A DNA stretch of 64,000 nt from Fragilariopsis cylindrus CCMP1102 (taxonomy: Eukaryota > Bacillariophyta > Bacillariophyceae > Bacillariales > Bacillariaceae), in assembly GCA_900095095.1 (NCBI GenBank), contig FMBT01000506.1, forward strand, positions 1 through 64,000, in the 5' to 3' direction. The notes beneath the pieces were generated by a model. It was given only the letters and a program-made list of their open reading frames with translations, was not told where the DNA came from and did not search any database. Below, in pieces: positions 1 through 12,131 of the stretch (positions are counted from its first letter, which is position 1; every line of letters begins with the position of its first letter). The translations under genes were made by a program, and so were the position numbers.

Positions 1-502
1 ACGCTTCCGTGCTTTAGCGCGTGTTAATTTTCAAACGATAGCGCTTGGAGTAAATTAGCGTTGCACGGAGGAAGTATATATTGTTTGTAAATGAAAACTG
101 AGAATAAAATAATTGGGAAATCTAATACTTGTAAAGCGATTTAAAGCTTGTGTCTAATGTCAAATGTTTGAATGTTTGAGCACAAAACGAAAAAGAAATT
201 AGTCGTCATCGATGCAGCAGGGCCAGGCAAAAAATTGCGCGAAAGTAAATCGCGCAAGGAAGTTTTCAAGAAATTAAATATAAGAGAAATAAATTTGTTG
301 AAATTTCAACAAAACTTAAAAAAAGAAATAAATATTTTTTTGTGGTTGATTGACGATGACAAAAAAATCATTATTACGATACCGTAAAGGGTAGAAGGCA
401 ATAACGAACCAAAGACAGTAAAGTACAGTACAGTCAGCGTACTAAGAGAAGCAGTCAGAATCATTCTAAAGCAGCAAAAAGAGAACTGGCCATTATGGAA
501 AT
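1..502. other. Left edge, no clear gene
   Basis: AT-rich sequence at the window edge. The only open frame of note (172-387, plus) encodes a 71-residue Lys/Ile-rich peptide with no motif I recognise, so I do not call it a gene. It may hold the promoter and 5' leader of the gene that follows. Confidence 0.5.
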
Positions 503-694
503 ATGTATCCCGGAACAAAAAAAAGGAAGAATGCCGTGGTGTGGTCAACCTGTAGTGTCAAGCGGAACAAACTAATGACAGCGCAAAACCTCAGCAGCAA
601 ACAAAAACGACCTAAGCGCAGCACGGACGAAACCAATAACGTGCTGTCTGATACCAAAATTGCCCTCGATAGGATCGATGACGATGCTGATACC

Positions 695-732
<38 letters not shown>

Positions 733-1051
733 GCAATAATAGCAATATAGCAATATAGTATTACCTAGAAGAACAGAAAACGATTCATGAAATTACATTA
801 CAGGCATGGAGGCAACGACGGGATCAAGTGTTTATACAACGAGAGGCAGCTATTGCCACGAAACGAAAACTGTTAGATCAACGAGATAAAATCTTAAGCG
901 ACAAAAGAATTTAGAGGAAACGAAAATGAAACATCTATCACTCCAATCAAATTTAATGGAATCTTTAACTAAAAGTAGAGAACGACTACGACGTTTAACA
1001 ATATTACTCCAAGAAGAAGAAGAAGAACACGAGCAGGAAGTTTTCAGCTAA
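503..1051 (+). CDS. Probable 5' coding part of the zf-C3H1/LRR gene, in changing frames
   Basis: An open segment from an ATG at 503 encodes a basic peptide ending in a (AAT)n run that gives poly-Asn (about 688-735). From about 762 another frame encodes a charged helical, coiled-coil-like stretch. Near 905-917 that helix continues in the frame used by the large downstream ORF (KNLEETKMKHLSLQS), up to a stop at 1049-1051. The continuity of the coiled coil across the frame change suggests one protein with a base missing near the AAAA run, or an unrecognised intron. The large ORF from 1142 has no ATG at its left end, which supports a start further upstream. The exact start and joints are uncertain. 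Confidence 0.4.
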
Positions 1052-1141
1052 CGACGATAATAACGACAAGATGACGCCAGTAGAAGTAAACAACAACTGC
1101 AGCTGTCCGAGTCAGACTACACTACTACTTCACGAGGAGGA

Positions 1142-4100
1142 TTGAAAGAGGTAGACAATAATAATGGAGTTGTACATGATGGTCACCAAATCCAGCAGGG
1201 AAGACAAGAACAGAAAATAGTAACGAAACAACAACAACAAGAATTGGATAATTCTTCTTCATCTTCTTCTTCTTCTTCCCAACATCATCCTCATCATCAT
1301 CATCATTTTCCCTTAGCATACAATCCGTATCGAAACAATAATAATAGCAATAAACAATTACTTCGATACCATCGTTTTTTGGGAGAAGAAAAGAAAATAA
1401 GGTCTGCTTCTTCTTCTTCTTGTCACTCACGACGTCGTTCGTTGCTCAGTTTTTTACCATATCTCGACGCAACTCAGGTTGGAGAATATTTGACTCTGAT
1501 GTTACGAGAAGCGAAGACCTTCGACGACGAAAATAATAAGAATAATACTAATAATAATCAAGACCTTGAAACAAGTCTAAGAAGAAAGTTGTTAGAAAAT
1601 ACTTGTCTGGATATATTACTATTATCGTCATCAACAACAACAACAACAACAACAACAAGTCACATTGAAAAAAAGTCAAAGCTAGATACAACTAATAACA
1701 ATATTGTTATTGACTTGACGGAAGATAACAACAGTGGTAACGATGACAATAAAGGCGACGACGACGATGATACTATCGTTGATCCGAAGTTGTCGTATTC
1801 TATAAATCCAAATATCTCTCTTTGTCCCTACGAAATGGATGGTGTCTGCGCGGATGATTTATGTCCCTATCAACACACGTCCAAGGAGACAAAAGTCATG
1901 GCACGTGAACGTCTTCCACTCCCTTCTCTGTCGTCGTTCCTATCGGCAGCAGCACCAATCAGAACGGAAAAGAAAGCCAAGAACGGAAAAACTCAACAAA
2001 AGACGTCCACAATAGTAGCTACCGTCAAAACTAATACCGAAACAAAGGCAATTACCACTCTAGAAGCGACAACAGAAAAAAACAACGAAGACGAAGGTTT
2101 ACTTGGTAACAAGCCCAAGAGGAACAGGGCAGCACCAGGAGTCGCGACTGTCGGAGGATCGACCGGTGGAGGAAAGAAAGCAGGTGGAGGATCGACCGGT
2201 GGAGGAAAGAGAGCAGGTGGAACCAAAGGCAAAGGGGATCTGCGATCCAGACTCGGAGCTCCACTCACCGAAGGAAAGCTCGGTGACTCGGATGACTCGG
2301 AAGAAGATTCAGATGGTACAGCTCTCTCAGAGTGGGAGAAAAGCGCAGCAAGGAAAAAAAACAGGAAAAGGAGGAAGAAGAAGAAAAAACAAGCTGAATC
2401 GCCGGCTTCCAGGATCCATGAGATCCAGATGGAGAGGCTAGTGGCTACCACGACAATGCTTGTCAATGCGTTGGGGGGAGAAGAAGACCTGATGATGCTG
2501 CCTCCTTCTACCAGTCTTGCTGATAGCGATGAAGAAGATGAAAACGATTCGGACGATGAGCTTGACAGGGGGAATGATTGCGATGACGTAGCACTGGAGA
2601 GATCACTTCCACTTGGTGCTCCCTCTTACATCAATCAAGATGCTGATTTGAAGACAAGAAACTGCGATAAAGGTACATTCTGGTGGGGTGGTAAATTGCC
2701 GAGTAGTCAAGAAGCCTCTCTACCGACCGATGAAACGGATACACCATGCAAAAGAGTAGAATTGTCTATTACTGATATACTCAAGGAAACTTTTGGAATA
2801 GTCATACATACAATGAAAAGATCAGAAACAACAACGACAACAACGGATCGACTGGAAGTCAAAGGGATGCCAGTTCCCAATTCTGATTCAAGCGATAAAA
2901 TACTGAACTGGTTAGAAACTCTTGGTCGACTAGTTGATGCATCCCGTCTTGCTATGCATGGAGGGTTGGATTGTGTAGCGTTGAGTGTATCTCGAATCTA
3001 CAAACGAGACGGTTTCTTAGAAGATTTAATATCTGATGGAGATATCGACCATCGTCACTCTCTGATAGCGTTTTTCAAATTGATGGAGAGCCAGGCAGAA
3101 GTCTCGTGGTTTCATGAGAGAGAATCTCAGCTCTCGTGCTTTCAGACCGCATTTGCCACTCAAATGGGAATGTCAATACTATCTTGGTCGTTGGGTTCAA
3201 AATGGAAATCCGTACACTTAGCCGACGAGGGAGGGAATCGAACAGAAGAGAAGAATACATCTCCACAATCAGTATCATTGGAGGCTTTATGTAAAATTTG
3301 CTGGGTTATAATGAGATGTCCCCCTATTAAAAACGCGTATAGAATGCGGCCATTTAATGGTGAAGTATTAAAGCGTCATCTACTAGGAGATACGTCGAAG
3401 GATGATCCTGCAGCAAATTCAATTGACCAACTCAAGAAATTAAGACACTTGATTTTATGGGCTCAAAAGCAATTCGCAATCCCGCCATATGATAAGCTGC
3501 ATTTGTCAGACCAACTTTTAGAAGAAAGACTGAAAGAAACCTGGTTGATATGCCGGAAATTTCTACGGGAATACCAAGAAAGTGGGTCGATAGAGCAATT
3601 AGATTTTGAGTTACAATGCTTGAAGGTTGTTATTGTTATGGGATATGCCATTTTCGGTAGCCTTACAAGTTTTGCATCCGCTGCAGCTGATGGAGCAAGA
3701 AAGAAAGATCGTAAATGGATACTCATTTCAGGCCATTCTGGTAGTAACCTTGCCGCTTGGACTATTCTGGATGGATCTATCGTTCGAATATTAAAAGATT
3801 TACGAAAACATATTGCTGACATCCCACTGTTAGATCTTGCTCTTGCACCGTTGTACTCATGTAGCGTCGCCTCTGTATCATTTCTTCGCAACTATTCTGC
3901 AGCCCAGCAACGACTGGTAGATTGCCTTAAAAGGACAACTTCTTCTGACATGCTGTCTTATTCAGAACTTCTGTGGTCTCAGTTGGTACAATTACGTATG
4001 AGTCTTCCAAATGAATCTACATCGAGTGTCTCCGTTGCTAGCAATCTACTCACCGGAAAGAAACTGTCAAAAAGAGATGACGACTTTTCGTGGGAGCCAT

Positions 4101-4912
4101 CATCCGTTGTCAAGGAAGGAATCCGATTATTGGTTGCCAAACTTGAATCGACTGGTATAAATTTGCGACACGTCGTCTTATGGGGTGATTGGATGCTTTC
4201 TCTACTGATACAGAACCATGACGACGCGGGCAATCAAAATAGTAGTATGAAGCTACTACTGTTGTTGCAGGCTGATACACCAAATAAATCAGACGATTCT
4301 ACATCAATACATATGAAAAAAGATCTACAGAGATTACAAAATCTAAGTATCAATGCTTGTCGAACGTATCCGCCAATTGCACCTCTTCCTCAGCTGCCTC
4401 TATTTCTACTCCATGTGGGTCATTTCCTAACAGATCTCAATCTGGATGGGTGTGGTTTAAATCACCTCCCACGATCCTTTGGTTTGTATTTTCCCAATCT
4501 TAAAAGACTGAATCTTTCTCATAACGACCTGATGGAACTTCCTGAATCGTTTCAAAACATGACCCGACGAATGAAATTTCTGGAAGAGTTCTATATAGAT
4601 CGCAATCGTCTCGAATCACTTCCATCGAACATATTTTCTAATACGACAGGAACAACATGTTCCTCCTCCGGATCCGGATCATCATCATCATCACAGCAAA
4701 CATCGTCGCCTTTGAGAATAGTAAATCTTTCCTACAATCGTCTCACATCAATTCCGTCTCTGGTTGACACCACCCTCACACACTTAGAAGTATTAAAACT
4801 AAACAATAACTTGTTGATTGATCTGACTATGATGGACTTATCACGGTTGGTTCTCAAGTTACCTACATTGCGGGAGATAACACACGAAAATCAAAAGGAT
4901 GTTACAGTATAA
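1142..4912 (+). CDS. zf-C3H1 (Red1/ZFC3H1-type) zinc-finger protein with C-terminal leucine-rich repeats
   Basis: A 1256-codon open frame with no ATG at its left edge, so the true start is probably upstream. At residues about 228-245 it holds CPYEMDGVCADDLCPYQH, a Cys-x7-Cys-x4-Cys-x3-His finger that matches the zf-C3H1 domain of metazoan ZFC3H1 and fission-yeast Red1. Those proteins link RNA substrates to the nuclear exosome. N-terminal Ser, His and Asp runs and a Gly-rich direct repeat (2155-2222, GGSTGGGKKAG twice) precede an acidic/basic linker. Residues about 550-1050 form a long, mostly helical region I do not recognise. Residues about 1095-1245 hold several leucine-rich repeats with the pattern LxxLxLxxNxLxxLP. 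Known Red1/ZFC3H1 proteins are not noted for LRRs, so the combination is unusual. A nuclear RNA-surveillance role is inferred from the finger alone. Confidence 0.75.
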   Translation: MKEVDNNNGVVHDGHQIQQGRQEQKIVTKQQQQELDNSSSSSSSSSQHHPHHHHHFPLAYNPYRNNNNSNKQLLRYHRFLGEEKKIRSASSSSCHSRRRSLLSFLPYLDATQVGEYLTLMLREAKTFDDENNKNNTNNNQDLETSLRRKLLENTCLDILLLSSSTTTTTTTTSHIEKKSKLDTTNNNIVIDLTEDNNSGNDDNKGDDDDDTIVDPKLSYSINPNISLCPYEMDGVCADDLCPYQHTSKETKVMARERLPLPSLSSFLSAAAPIRTEKKAKNGKTQQKTSTIVATVKTNTETKAITTLEATTEKNNEDEGLLGNKPKRNRAAPGVATVGGSTGGGKKAGGGSTGGGKRAGGTKGKGDLRSRLGAPLTEGKLGDSDDSEEDSDGTALSEWEKSAARKKNRKRRKKKKKQAESPASRIHEIQMERLVATTTMLVNALGGEEDLMMLPPSTSLADSDEEDENDSDDELDRGNDCDDVALERSLPLGAPSYINQDADLKTRNCDKGTFWWGGKLPSSQEASLPTDETDTPCKRVELSITDILKETFGIVIHTMKRSETTTTTTDRLEVKGMPVPNSDSSDKILNWLETLGRLVDASRLAMHGGLDCVALSVSRIYKRDGFLEDLISDGDIDHRHSLIAFFKLMESQAEVSWFHERESQLSCFQTAFATQMGMSILSWSLGSKWKSVHLADEGGNRTEEKNTSPQSVSLEALCKICWVIMRCPPIKNAYRMRPFNGEVLKRHLLGDTSKDDPAANSIDQLKKLRHLILWAQKQFAIPPYDKLHLSDQLLEERLKETWLICRKFLREYQESGSIEQLDFELQCLKVVIVMGYAIFGSLTSFASAAADGARKKDRKWILISGHSGSNLAAWTILDGSIVRILKDLRKHIADIPLLDLALAPLYSCSVASVSFLRNYSAAQQRLVDCLKRTTSSDMLSYSELLWSQLVQLRMSLPNESTSSVSVASNLLTGKKLSKRDDDFSWEPSSVVKEGIRLLVAKLESTGINLRHVVLWGDWMLSLLIQNHDDAGNQNSSMKLLLLLQADTPNKSDDSTSIHMKKDLQRLQNLSINACRTYPPIAPLPQLPLFLLHVGHFLTDLNLDGCGLNHLPRSFGLYFPNLKRLNLSHNDLMELPESFQNMTRRMKFLEEFYIDRNRLESLPSNIFSNTTGTTCSSSGSGSSSSSQQTSSPLRIVNLSYNRLTSIPSLVDTTLTHLEVLKLNNNLLIDLTMMDLSRLVLKLPTLREITHENQKDVTV

Positions 4913-5074
4913 AAGCAAACAAGAACAACAATGAAGAAGAAGGAGAAGGTATTAGTATAACGTCAACATCGAAGGTTGACTCGATGTTGTCAACACAGAA
5001 AATTACACGAAATGACGTGGTTGCTATAGATATAAAATGCAATATCAAAGCACTAAATTTCACAGCATAATAAA

Positions 5075-5182
5075 TAGATTGATTAGTTACTGTACTCAAA
5101 CGAGAAATAGAAAATACGATGAAAAAGGTAGATTGATTAGTTACTGTACTCAAACGAGAAATAGAAAATACGATGAAAAAGG
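5075..5182. repeat. Exact tandem duplication of a 54-bp unit
   Basis: Two identical adjacent 54-bp copies (5075-5128 and 5129-5182), beginning TAGATTGATTAGTTACTG, lie downstream of the zf-C3H1/LRR gene. They look like a recent slippage duplication in its 3' flank. Confidence 0.95.
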
Positions 5183-5403
5183 TATAGCGCTTAACTTATA
5201 ATTTTTATTATTATTTCGAAACTATTTCTTTCTCTAATTTTGAATCAACAGAGCTTCCGAATGTAACAAAAACCCTGCATCGAATTTATAGTAGTTTTTC
5301 ATACATTTTCTTTTTGGTAGTATCCCGAATAAACTTGAACTATAATTAATATGTACAGTCCTTTTTGTTTTTATTAGGCGTTTTGTTTTGATTTTGATTT
5401 TGT

Positions 5404-6262
5404 TTACTGGAAAGATTGAAATTGAGTAGCATTGTTTTGACATTGTTGTAATTGTTCATATAAGAAGGAACAAGTTTGTGCATCACCATTATTTACTTTA
5501 ATACAATCAAAGAATAATTCTTTATCATTCACACAAACTGCGGAATTGTTAGCAGCAGCAGCAGCAGGCTGTTGTGCATGTTCCGGGGCATACTCTTGTT
5601 GTTGTTCTTCTCCAGAGGAACCACCACTCATCGCACCCACCGCTGCACCCACCGCCTGATGAGCCATAGCGGAACCGGTACCGAATGCCATACCTTGCAT
5701 AATAGTCGATCCAATTCCACTAAGCATACCACCACCAGCAGCAGGTGCTGATTTTTGCATGGGAGCGGGAGTTGCTGGTGCTGCTCGAGCTGGAGTTCTA
5801 GCGGATGTGGATGCCGGTCGACGTGCTGGAGGACGTGCTGGAGGACGTGCTGCAGGAGCACGACGTGCTCCCATACCACCACCTCTTCGTGAACGCTGTT
5901 ATGTTATCGGGAGATAGGTAGATAAAGAAAGGGAAAGAAGGAATAGTATAATGAAAATGAAATGGTGAGATCTGATTGGTGACGAGTCAAGACTACTACA
6001 AAATGAATTACCTTAACTACCCGGTAGAGGAGGAACAAACACAAAATAAATCAAAACAACACAACAGCATAGCCAGCCAACGAAGATTCATTCGTTTCCA
6101 TTCATCGCCCATCATTTGACTCGTGTTTCGAATTTGTTTTGTTATTTATTTCGGGTTTCTTTATCTCCATTCTCAATCAAAAAGATGCTATCTCAACTTT
6201 CCTTCACTAATTGATGGATTACTCGTTTGCACAGTGGTGCATATACATATACTTACTGCCAT
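5404..6262 (-). CDS. CHCHD2/CHCHD10/Mix17-like twin CX9C protein
   Basis: Two exons. Exon 1 (6257-6262) is only ATG GCA, followed by a GTAAGT donor. The 361-bp intron ends in ACAG, and exon 2 (5404-5895) continues in phase. The N-terminus reads MARSRRGGGMGARRAPAARP, a basic, Ala/Pro/Arg-rich mitochondrial-type leader. A central Gly/Ala/Met segment (GSTIMQGMAFGTGSAMAHQAV) is the hydrophobic part typical of CHCHD2. The C-terminus carries Cys-x9-Cys twice (CVNDKELFFDC and CSFLYEQLQQC), the CHCH fold oxidised in the intermembrane space by Mia40. In animals and yeast the family affects respiration and mitochondrial stress signalling. A six-base first exon is easily missed by gene callers, which would start at the internal ATG at 5874. 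Confidence 0.9.
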
Positions 6263-7465
6263 TTTGATAGTTTATTTTTTTTAAAGGGTGTTTGAGGTGT
6301 TTACTTTCTCGTTATAGAGTTTATGGTTACTGAGAGAGCGTCCTCTTCTTCGTGCACTAATGTAGAATTGGCACTTTCACTTTCTTTTCCACGCGATCTT
6401 CGAGTTTCGACGGAAATCACATGATCAAGTATGACTAAGTCCTTTTCAAACATGAAACATTTTGTGAATTCACGGGGGATGGTCAGACTTCGGAGAATTA
6501 AAAAAAAAATGGAAATAGTATATCTATAACTATTACTATTGCAGTTCAATATATTTTTTGAGTCATATAAAAGGAAGGATGTGGGTAGCTAGGTTTATAA
6601 GATAGCAGGATAACCAGATCATTCTTATAGCTCTGTTATTTGATTATTGGATTTGTATCTCTTCTCACTGCAAAAATAAACTAAATCTGTTTTCAGACGC
6701 ACGCGACGCTCCACCTCGATAGAAACTGATGTACAGTAAATAGAATTATGTTTCTATATAAGATGTTGTTGGAGTAACTTTTATAGATTAGTATTAAGAT
6801 AGATATCAGTATTAAAATAGGAAAGGAAAAGTTTTTCTTCCCTCCCGCGAGTGCGTGGTCCACCAATTTTCTCGTTCTCCCAATCACTTTTTTGATATCA
6901 CTATTGTTTGATCTTAAATGCTTTCCGAATTTACAACCAAAACAAAGGAAAGCGATATGAAAAAAGTAACCAAGCTATACAGTATCTTAATAAGTTAAAG
7001 TAGTAGTAGCATTCACTCTATCATGAATTATTCAAAATAGCTATTAGAATTTCGTTGTCTGCTACCGTAGTATTCTGTTTTAAGTCATGTTCTGCTACAA
7101 TATGTGTGTCGATTACTGCATACGGGTAGAATTGTTTGTTGTCGTTTTGTGTGTGTGTGTGTGTGTCCGTACTCTCGTTTTAGGTAACGGTATTGTTTAG
7201 CTTTGTTTTCTTCTACAATGGTCTAAAGGTATAATGTTGTGTGTATGTGATTCGATTCGTGTGTTGTTGGGGTGCGATGTATATATTGGTTGCATGCATT
7301 GCTGGTTGGTAACTGTGCGGTATCCCGTTTTGAAGTATAAGTAAGTGTTGTTGTGGTCTTATAAAATTATGGCTTCCTGTAAAAGTAAATACCTCCTCAT
7401 CAAGGTGAAACGTAACAAACGAAAAAAAAAAAAAAAAACTTCTTTATCTTAGCTCTTTTTTATTA
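6263..7465. other. Intergenic 1.2 kb between CHCH and PPR genes
   Basis: No convincing coding sequence. It includes the CHCH promoter side and the 3' flank of the minus-strand PPR gene, a (GT)n run near 7150-7166 and an A-run near 7421-7438. I see no RNA gene. Confidence 0.5.
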
Positions 7466-9984
7466 CTAATAATCTACATGCCGACGCCGTCTCCATTTGT
7501 CTTCTACGACATTACACCACCATTCTTTTGGTAAGTCTTCCATTTGGATATTATCTTCCACATAATGACCAGTCAGCTGAAAATATAAATCGGACGGTCC
7601 CATTATTTGTAGTTGCTGTAGGACTAAGTTCCCAACTTGACCATCACGGGTACTTTTCTGGAATATGTTCTCGATGATCTGTTGTCGAGAGTTACATTCC
7701 GGCATCTGATTCGCGCACACCTTGAGGAAGGTCCCATACGTAATCTGATCGGGTGACCCATAATCGGAATCTTCTAAATCCTTCAATCGTTTATGAGCAA
7801 TCTCCATGGCACGATTCTGTTCTTGAATATCACCACCCGCTGTGTACGCACAAGCGTTCATGACAGCATTCACAGCCACCACGTTCGGTCTTAAATGTCC
7901 ATTCTTTTTCCTTCCGCTTCCATTTTCATCCATCTCGTAGGCATCTTTCATGGTCCGAAACAAGTTATTAGCGCGTTCTGCCTTGTATCTTAATTGACTG
8001 CGAGCAAATGCTGTGTTTGTTTTGTGTATTTTTTGTTTGAAGTATATTATCGGAGAGAGAGAGAGGGAAAAAATCCAGAAGTGAGCAAGTGAGAAAGAAT
8101 TGAATGTAATTTCAGTCGTATCTTTTTCTTTTTTTCCTCATTCTTTCTGTGACACAAAATAAAGTACGTACCATTGATCACAGTGCAGAATGTATGTACG
8201 TCCGGACGGACTGTATCGTTATTACCCTCCTCATATAATCTCGTCATCATATCTAATAAATCTTGTGCCTTTTCGGCCGCCTCATCACCTCGACCACTTT
8301 TGGCCCAGGCATTAATCACAGTATTGAAGGAACGTGTATTCGGTCGGATATCCGCCCGTCCCTCTTTATATAAATGTCCCATCCGTCGTAAGATTTGTTC
8401 GGCACGTTCGGCCGCATCCTCCCGTGAACTTTTGGCGTACGCATCAATGACAGCATTGTAACTGATCGTGGTGGGCTTACAGGAGAGATCTCCTGCCGCG
8501 TAACATTGTTCCATCCGTTCTAATATCTCTTGTGCCTTCCGTGCGGAACAAAATTCATAATCATTCTCATGATCTTGTGGACGACAATTCGCCCAGGCTG
8601 TGATTAAACTATTATAATTGAAACTATTTGGTTTCGCTTCCTCTAATCCGGACATGTACAAACCATCTAATTTGTCGAGTAAGATTTCGGCACGTTGTGC
8701 GGCACCCGGTAGAGCACTTTTTGCGTACGACGAGATCACAGCATTGAAACAACGTGCATTGGGGGACAGATCCGAATCACCTTTATTGTACTTGTCCACC
8801 ATCCGTTCTAATAATTCTTCTGCCTTTTGTGGTGACTCGTCACTACCACTATGCGCATGTGCCTCAATTGCCGCCGTGTACGTGTACGTATTCGGTTTCG
8901 CGGATGGATTTTCTCCATTGAACATGGATACCTGTTCCATCTTGTTCAGAATTTGTTCGGCTAAGTCACCCGAATCGGGTCGATTCGATCGTGATAAGGC
9001 ATTAATAACTTTAGTATAACTACGCACATCTGGACACACGGGTGATTCCCTTCCATAATTCGAATACATTTCCTCCATTCGTTCTAATAATATCATCGCC
9101 TTATCGGATGCATCCATTTCTGCTGAAAAGGCCCATCCATCAATTAAAAAATTAAAGGTATTCAAATTAATCTTCATGCCACGACTAATGGTATTAGTTT
9201 TTGAATCATTTTGTTGATGTTGCGATAGATAGTTTTCGGTGGAGGTTGCTTTTAAGAGATTCGCGGTACGTTTTCGTAAAAATGCTACATCCTTCATGGC
9301 GGTATTATTCTTATATCGTTTCTTCTTTCTTTGATTGGTATTGTGTTGTTCGGGTGACACAGCTGCTAAATAGGAGGACGTCGTAAATGGCTTGGATGAG
9401 GATGATAATGATGATGATTCCGATTCGTCGGTCGTGGCCGTATCGTCATCATCTTCTTCATCCACATAACTACTTCCGTGATCGTTGTCGTGAGATGATG
9501 TCTCATGAAGACCTAATTGATGCTGTTGTTGTTGTTCATTTTCCTCTAAAAATTCTTCTACGCCGTCTGTGTTGGACGACACGGATAAACCAGTTTTCGG
9601 ATCTACTGTCATGCTATGAAGTCTCGTTGTTGTTTTGGATCGTATAGGAGGAGGATGGTGATAGTAGCTGTAGCTGCAGAAATCGGTGGTGTCATCTCTG
9701 TTATTATTAATCCATGATCGAGGATGTTGTTGTGGTTGTTGTGTTGTATAATACCCTCTGGAAGATAAAGAGAGCGATGATGATGATGAAGTGGAAGAAG
9801 AAAAGGAAAGATCGTTTGGTTGTTTTGACCTTCCTGTTGCTGTCGTTGTAACGGCCAATCTACTTCCATTAAGAGCTTCGATTGGACTGTTGTTGTGTTC
9901 CAATAACAATAACATGAGCCCGTATATCCAAATGGAACCTGCCAGAGTGGTTATCATACTATTATTATTCCTTATTATCCGCAT
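7466..9984 (-). CDS. Pentatricopeptide repeat (PPR) protein, probably organellar
   Basis: Two exons: 8172-9984 and 7466-8010, with a 161-bp intron (donor GTACGT, acceptor CACAG). Splicing joins CTVIN to AFARSQLRYKAERANN in phase. I start at the ATG at 9984; a longer open frame upstream lacks an ATG. After a hydrophobic N-terminal helix (about residues 15-30) and a low-complexity Ser/Asp/Gln-rich linker come about nine 35-residue-type repeats with the signature FNxxIxAWAKS and AExxLxRM, running from about residue 260 to the end. Such PPR arrays bind single-stranded organellar RNA and act in its stability, processing or translation. The hydrophobic N-terminus suggests import into plastid or mitochondrion. 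No DYW or SMR tail is seen. Confidence 0.92.
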
Positions 9985-12131
9985 TGTGCTTATTTTATAT
10001 ATATAAATCAACAACAAATACGAGTATTAATTTGAATCGAATTGACTACGTTGCTTTGCCTCTTGATCGATCGACGTGATCTCGTTCTGTCTGGGATCTG
10101 AGAGAAGAGCGTTGAGTAGGAAAGTTACACGTATTATTTAATCTCGCGAGAGAGTTGTTAAAAGGAGACAACAGTATTGATTCTGTCGCACCGGGCTATC
10201 TAATTTAATGCTGTATAATGAAGGTACTGTTTTCTTTTCTTCGGTTGGAATGATTGATGGTGTCCGACCCTACCAGCTGCGCTACACTGGACACTACTAG
10301 ATGATAGAGCTACACTGAACACGGAAAGAATGATGTGAGTTAAGGAGTGTGTGAACTAATTGATTGATGTACAGCAGTAGGCAAAACGTACGATGCAGAA
10401 AACGTACGATTATGGCTTGTCGCCACCAATTTTAGAATTTTAGAATTCATCCATCAAGCAAACTGACAACTTTTCATGCAGTTGACAATCTGTTTCCGCC
10501 CTCTTCTTATCGGTAGTGCAAAGTATGCGCGTCAAAAGCGGTAGGAGTTTGAAATCTGACGTACGCGCCGCGATAGGCCTGTCCTCCGCGCGTTTGTTGT
10601 ACCATCTATGACTGTACAGCTACTAGTAGTAGTAGACTTATATAGTACTAGTCAGGGGTAATAAGGTACTAGTAGGTACAGCCCAAAACATTAGAAAAAG
10701 AATGAGCAAAACCTGAATGAAAATAATGTAAAAAAACTACAGTATATTCATCCTACCACCACTGAAATCATGAAGAATTGATTGATTGAATGATATCAAA
10801 CCATGTTCCCCATAGTCTAGTGAGGCAGGTAGCTAGACACATTTACATAGACACATTATTTACACTTCCAACCCTCTATACACATAAATAAACCCAACTC
10901 TCTCTACACTATTTTTATAATTCTGAGAAGAAAAATTATTGTATCATTACTTCAGCTGATATCTGATTTGTGTTTTTCTTGCTTTTTTGCGCTTCTAGTG
11001 ATGTGACATGATTCACCTCTGATATCGATTATTGTCTCTTTCTTGAAGTTGAATTGTTACCCATCACTAACATGGTACTTGGTTTATGGACTGTGTACCA
11101 AGATCTTCAGCTCCCCCCCCCCCCCCTGTGATTATCCTGAAATCATTAGTTTCCTGTAGTTATTATGGTGTATTGTCTTCCTGTGAAAAGGATGGGTCTT
11201 CTGCATGCTAGTTCAGACTACTAGGAAAAGGATTCCTTGATGCAAATAAACATGCTGTATCTTCTTATCTTGTCACTTCTACTTTATTATTGTCTCATGT
11301 TATTTGAGCAAAACAATAATAGGAGCAGATAGGCAATACATCTTCTCTGAAAATAGACAATACTGACTGACTCATATTCAGCTGTGGAAAATAGGAATCT
11401 GCTGTTAGCTAAAAATGCAAAGGGGTAAAAATAATGTGATATCCAAATTTCTGATTCACCCAGCATTACGTAAATCATACATTAAAGCCCATGCAAGCAG
11501 CAAACAGGGTAGAAATTAAATCTCTAAACGATCCAAATTTCAATCTATACAACTATCTCATTTCGCAACCAATAAGAATTATTTGTTATTATAATTATAT
11601 TATTGTTAGCGTACGAATATTGTTACTCTAAACGAATATTGTTACTCTAAGAGAGAGAAAGTGAGAAGATTTTCCTCAATCAATAGAAAGAGTTTTTTTT
11701 TTTCTTTGACAGTGGTCGTCTGACTTTACTTTACAAACGAAGGTATGACCTCCAATAGATGACAATAATAATTGACTTGTTCACGAACCGTAATTTTTTC
11801 CCAACAAATAGAATCAATCAATCAATCTCCAACCAAAGTAGATATTGATATAAAGGAAAGATCCTTTTCAATATATTCAACAGGTCAAACCTTGTTGGGA
11901 ACTCCTTGTTAATTCTGCTAACAAACAAAAGGTATTCACCGTGTTTAAAAGAAAAAAATAAGTCTCCTTACTAACGAACCAACCGTCGAAACTATTATTT
12001 GAAAAAATATCCGACCTTTTCTTCCTCTTTCATTTCCATTATTATTTTCTTCTTCCTTATTCATATTTTCTCCGAACCATCAAAATTTGTATTATACATT
12101 ATGTATCATTATTTTTTCAATTTATTTATTT
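9985..12131. other. Gene-free 2.1 kb
   Basis: AT-rich with scattered short motifs and no coding sequence I can support. It holds a run of about 14 C near 11112-11126 and a repeated GAATATTGTTACTCTAA motif near 11617-11651. A tRNA A-box-like match on the minus strand near 10270-10290 has no good B box and is not called. Confidence 0.5.

Noticed and set aside
172-387. 71-residue plus-strand frame at the left edge
   Set aside because: Short, Lys/Ile-rich, AT-driven composition, and no motif or neighbour support.
10255-10320. tRNA-like A box (TAGCGCAGCTGG on the minus strand)
   Set aside because: The A-box match is perfect, but no acceptor stem pairs and the nearest B-box-like sequence is weak, so it is neither a tRNA nor a supported SINE.
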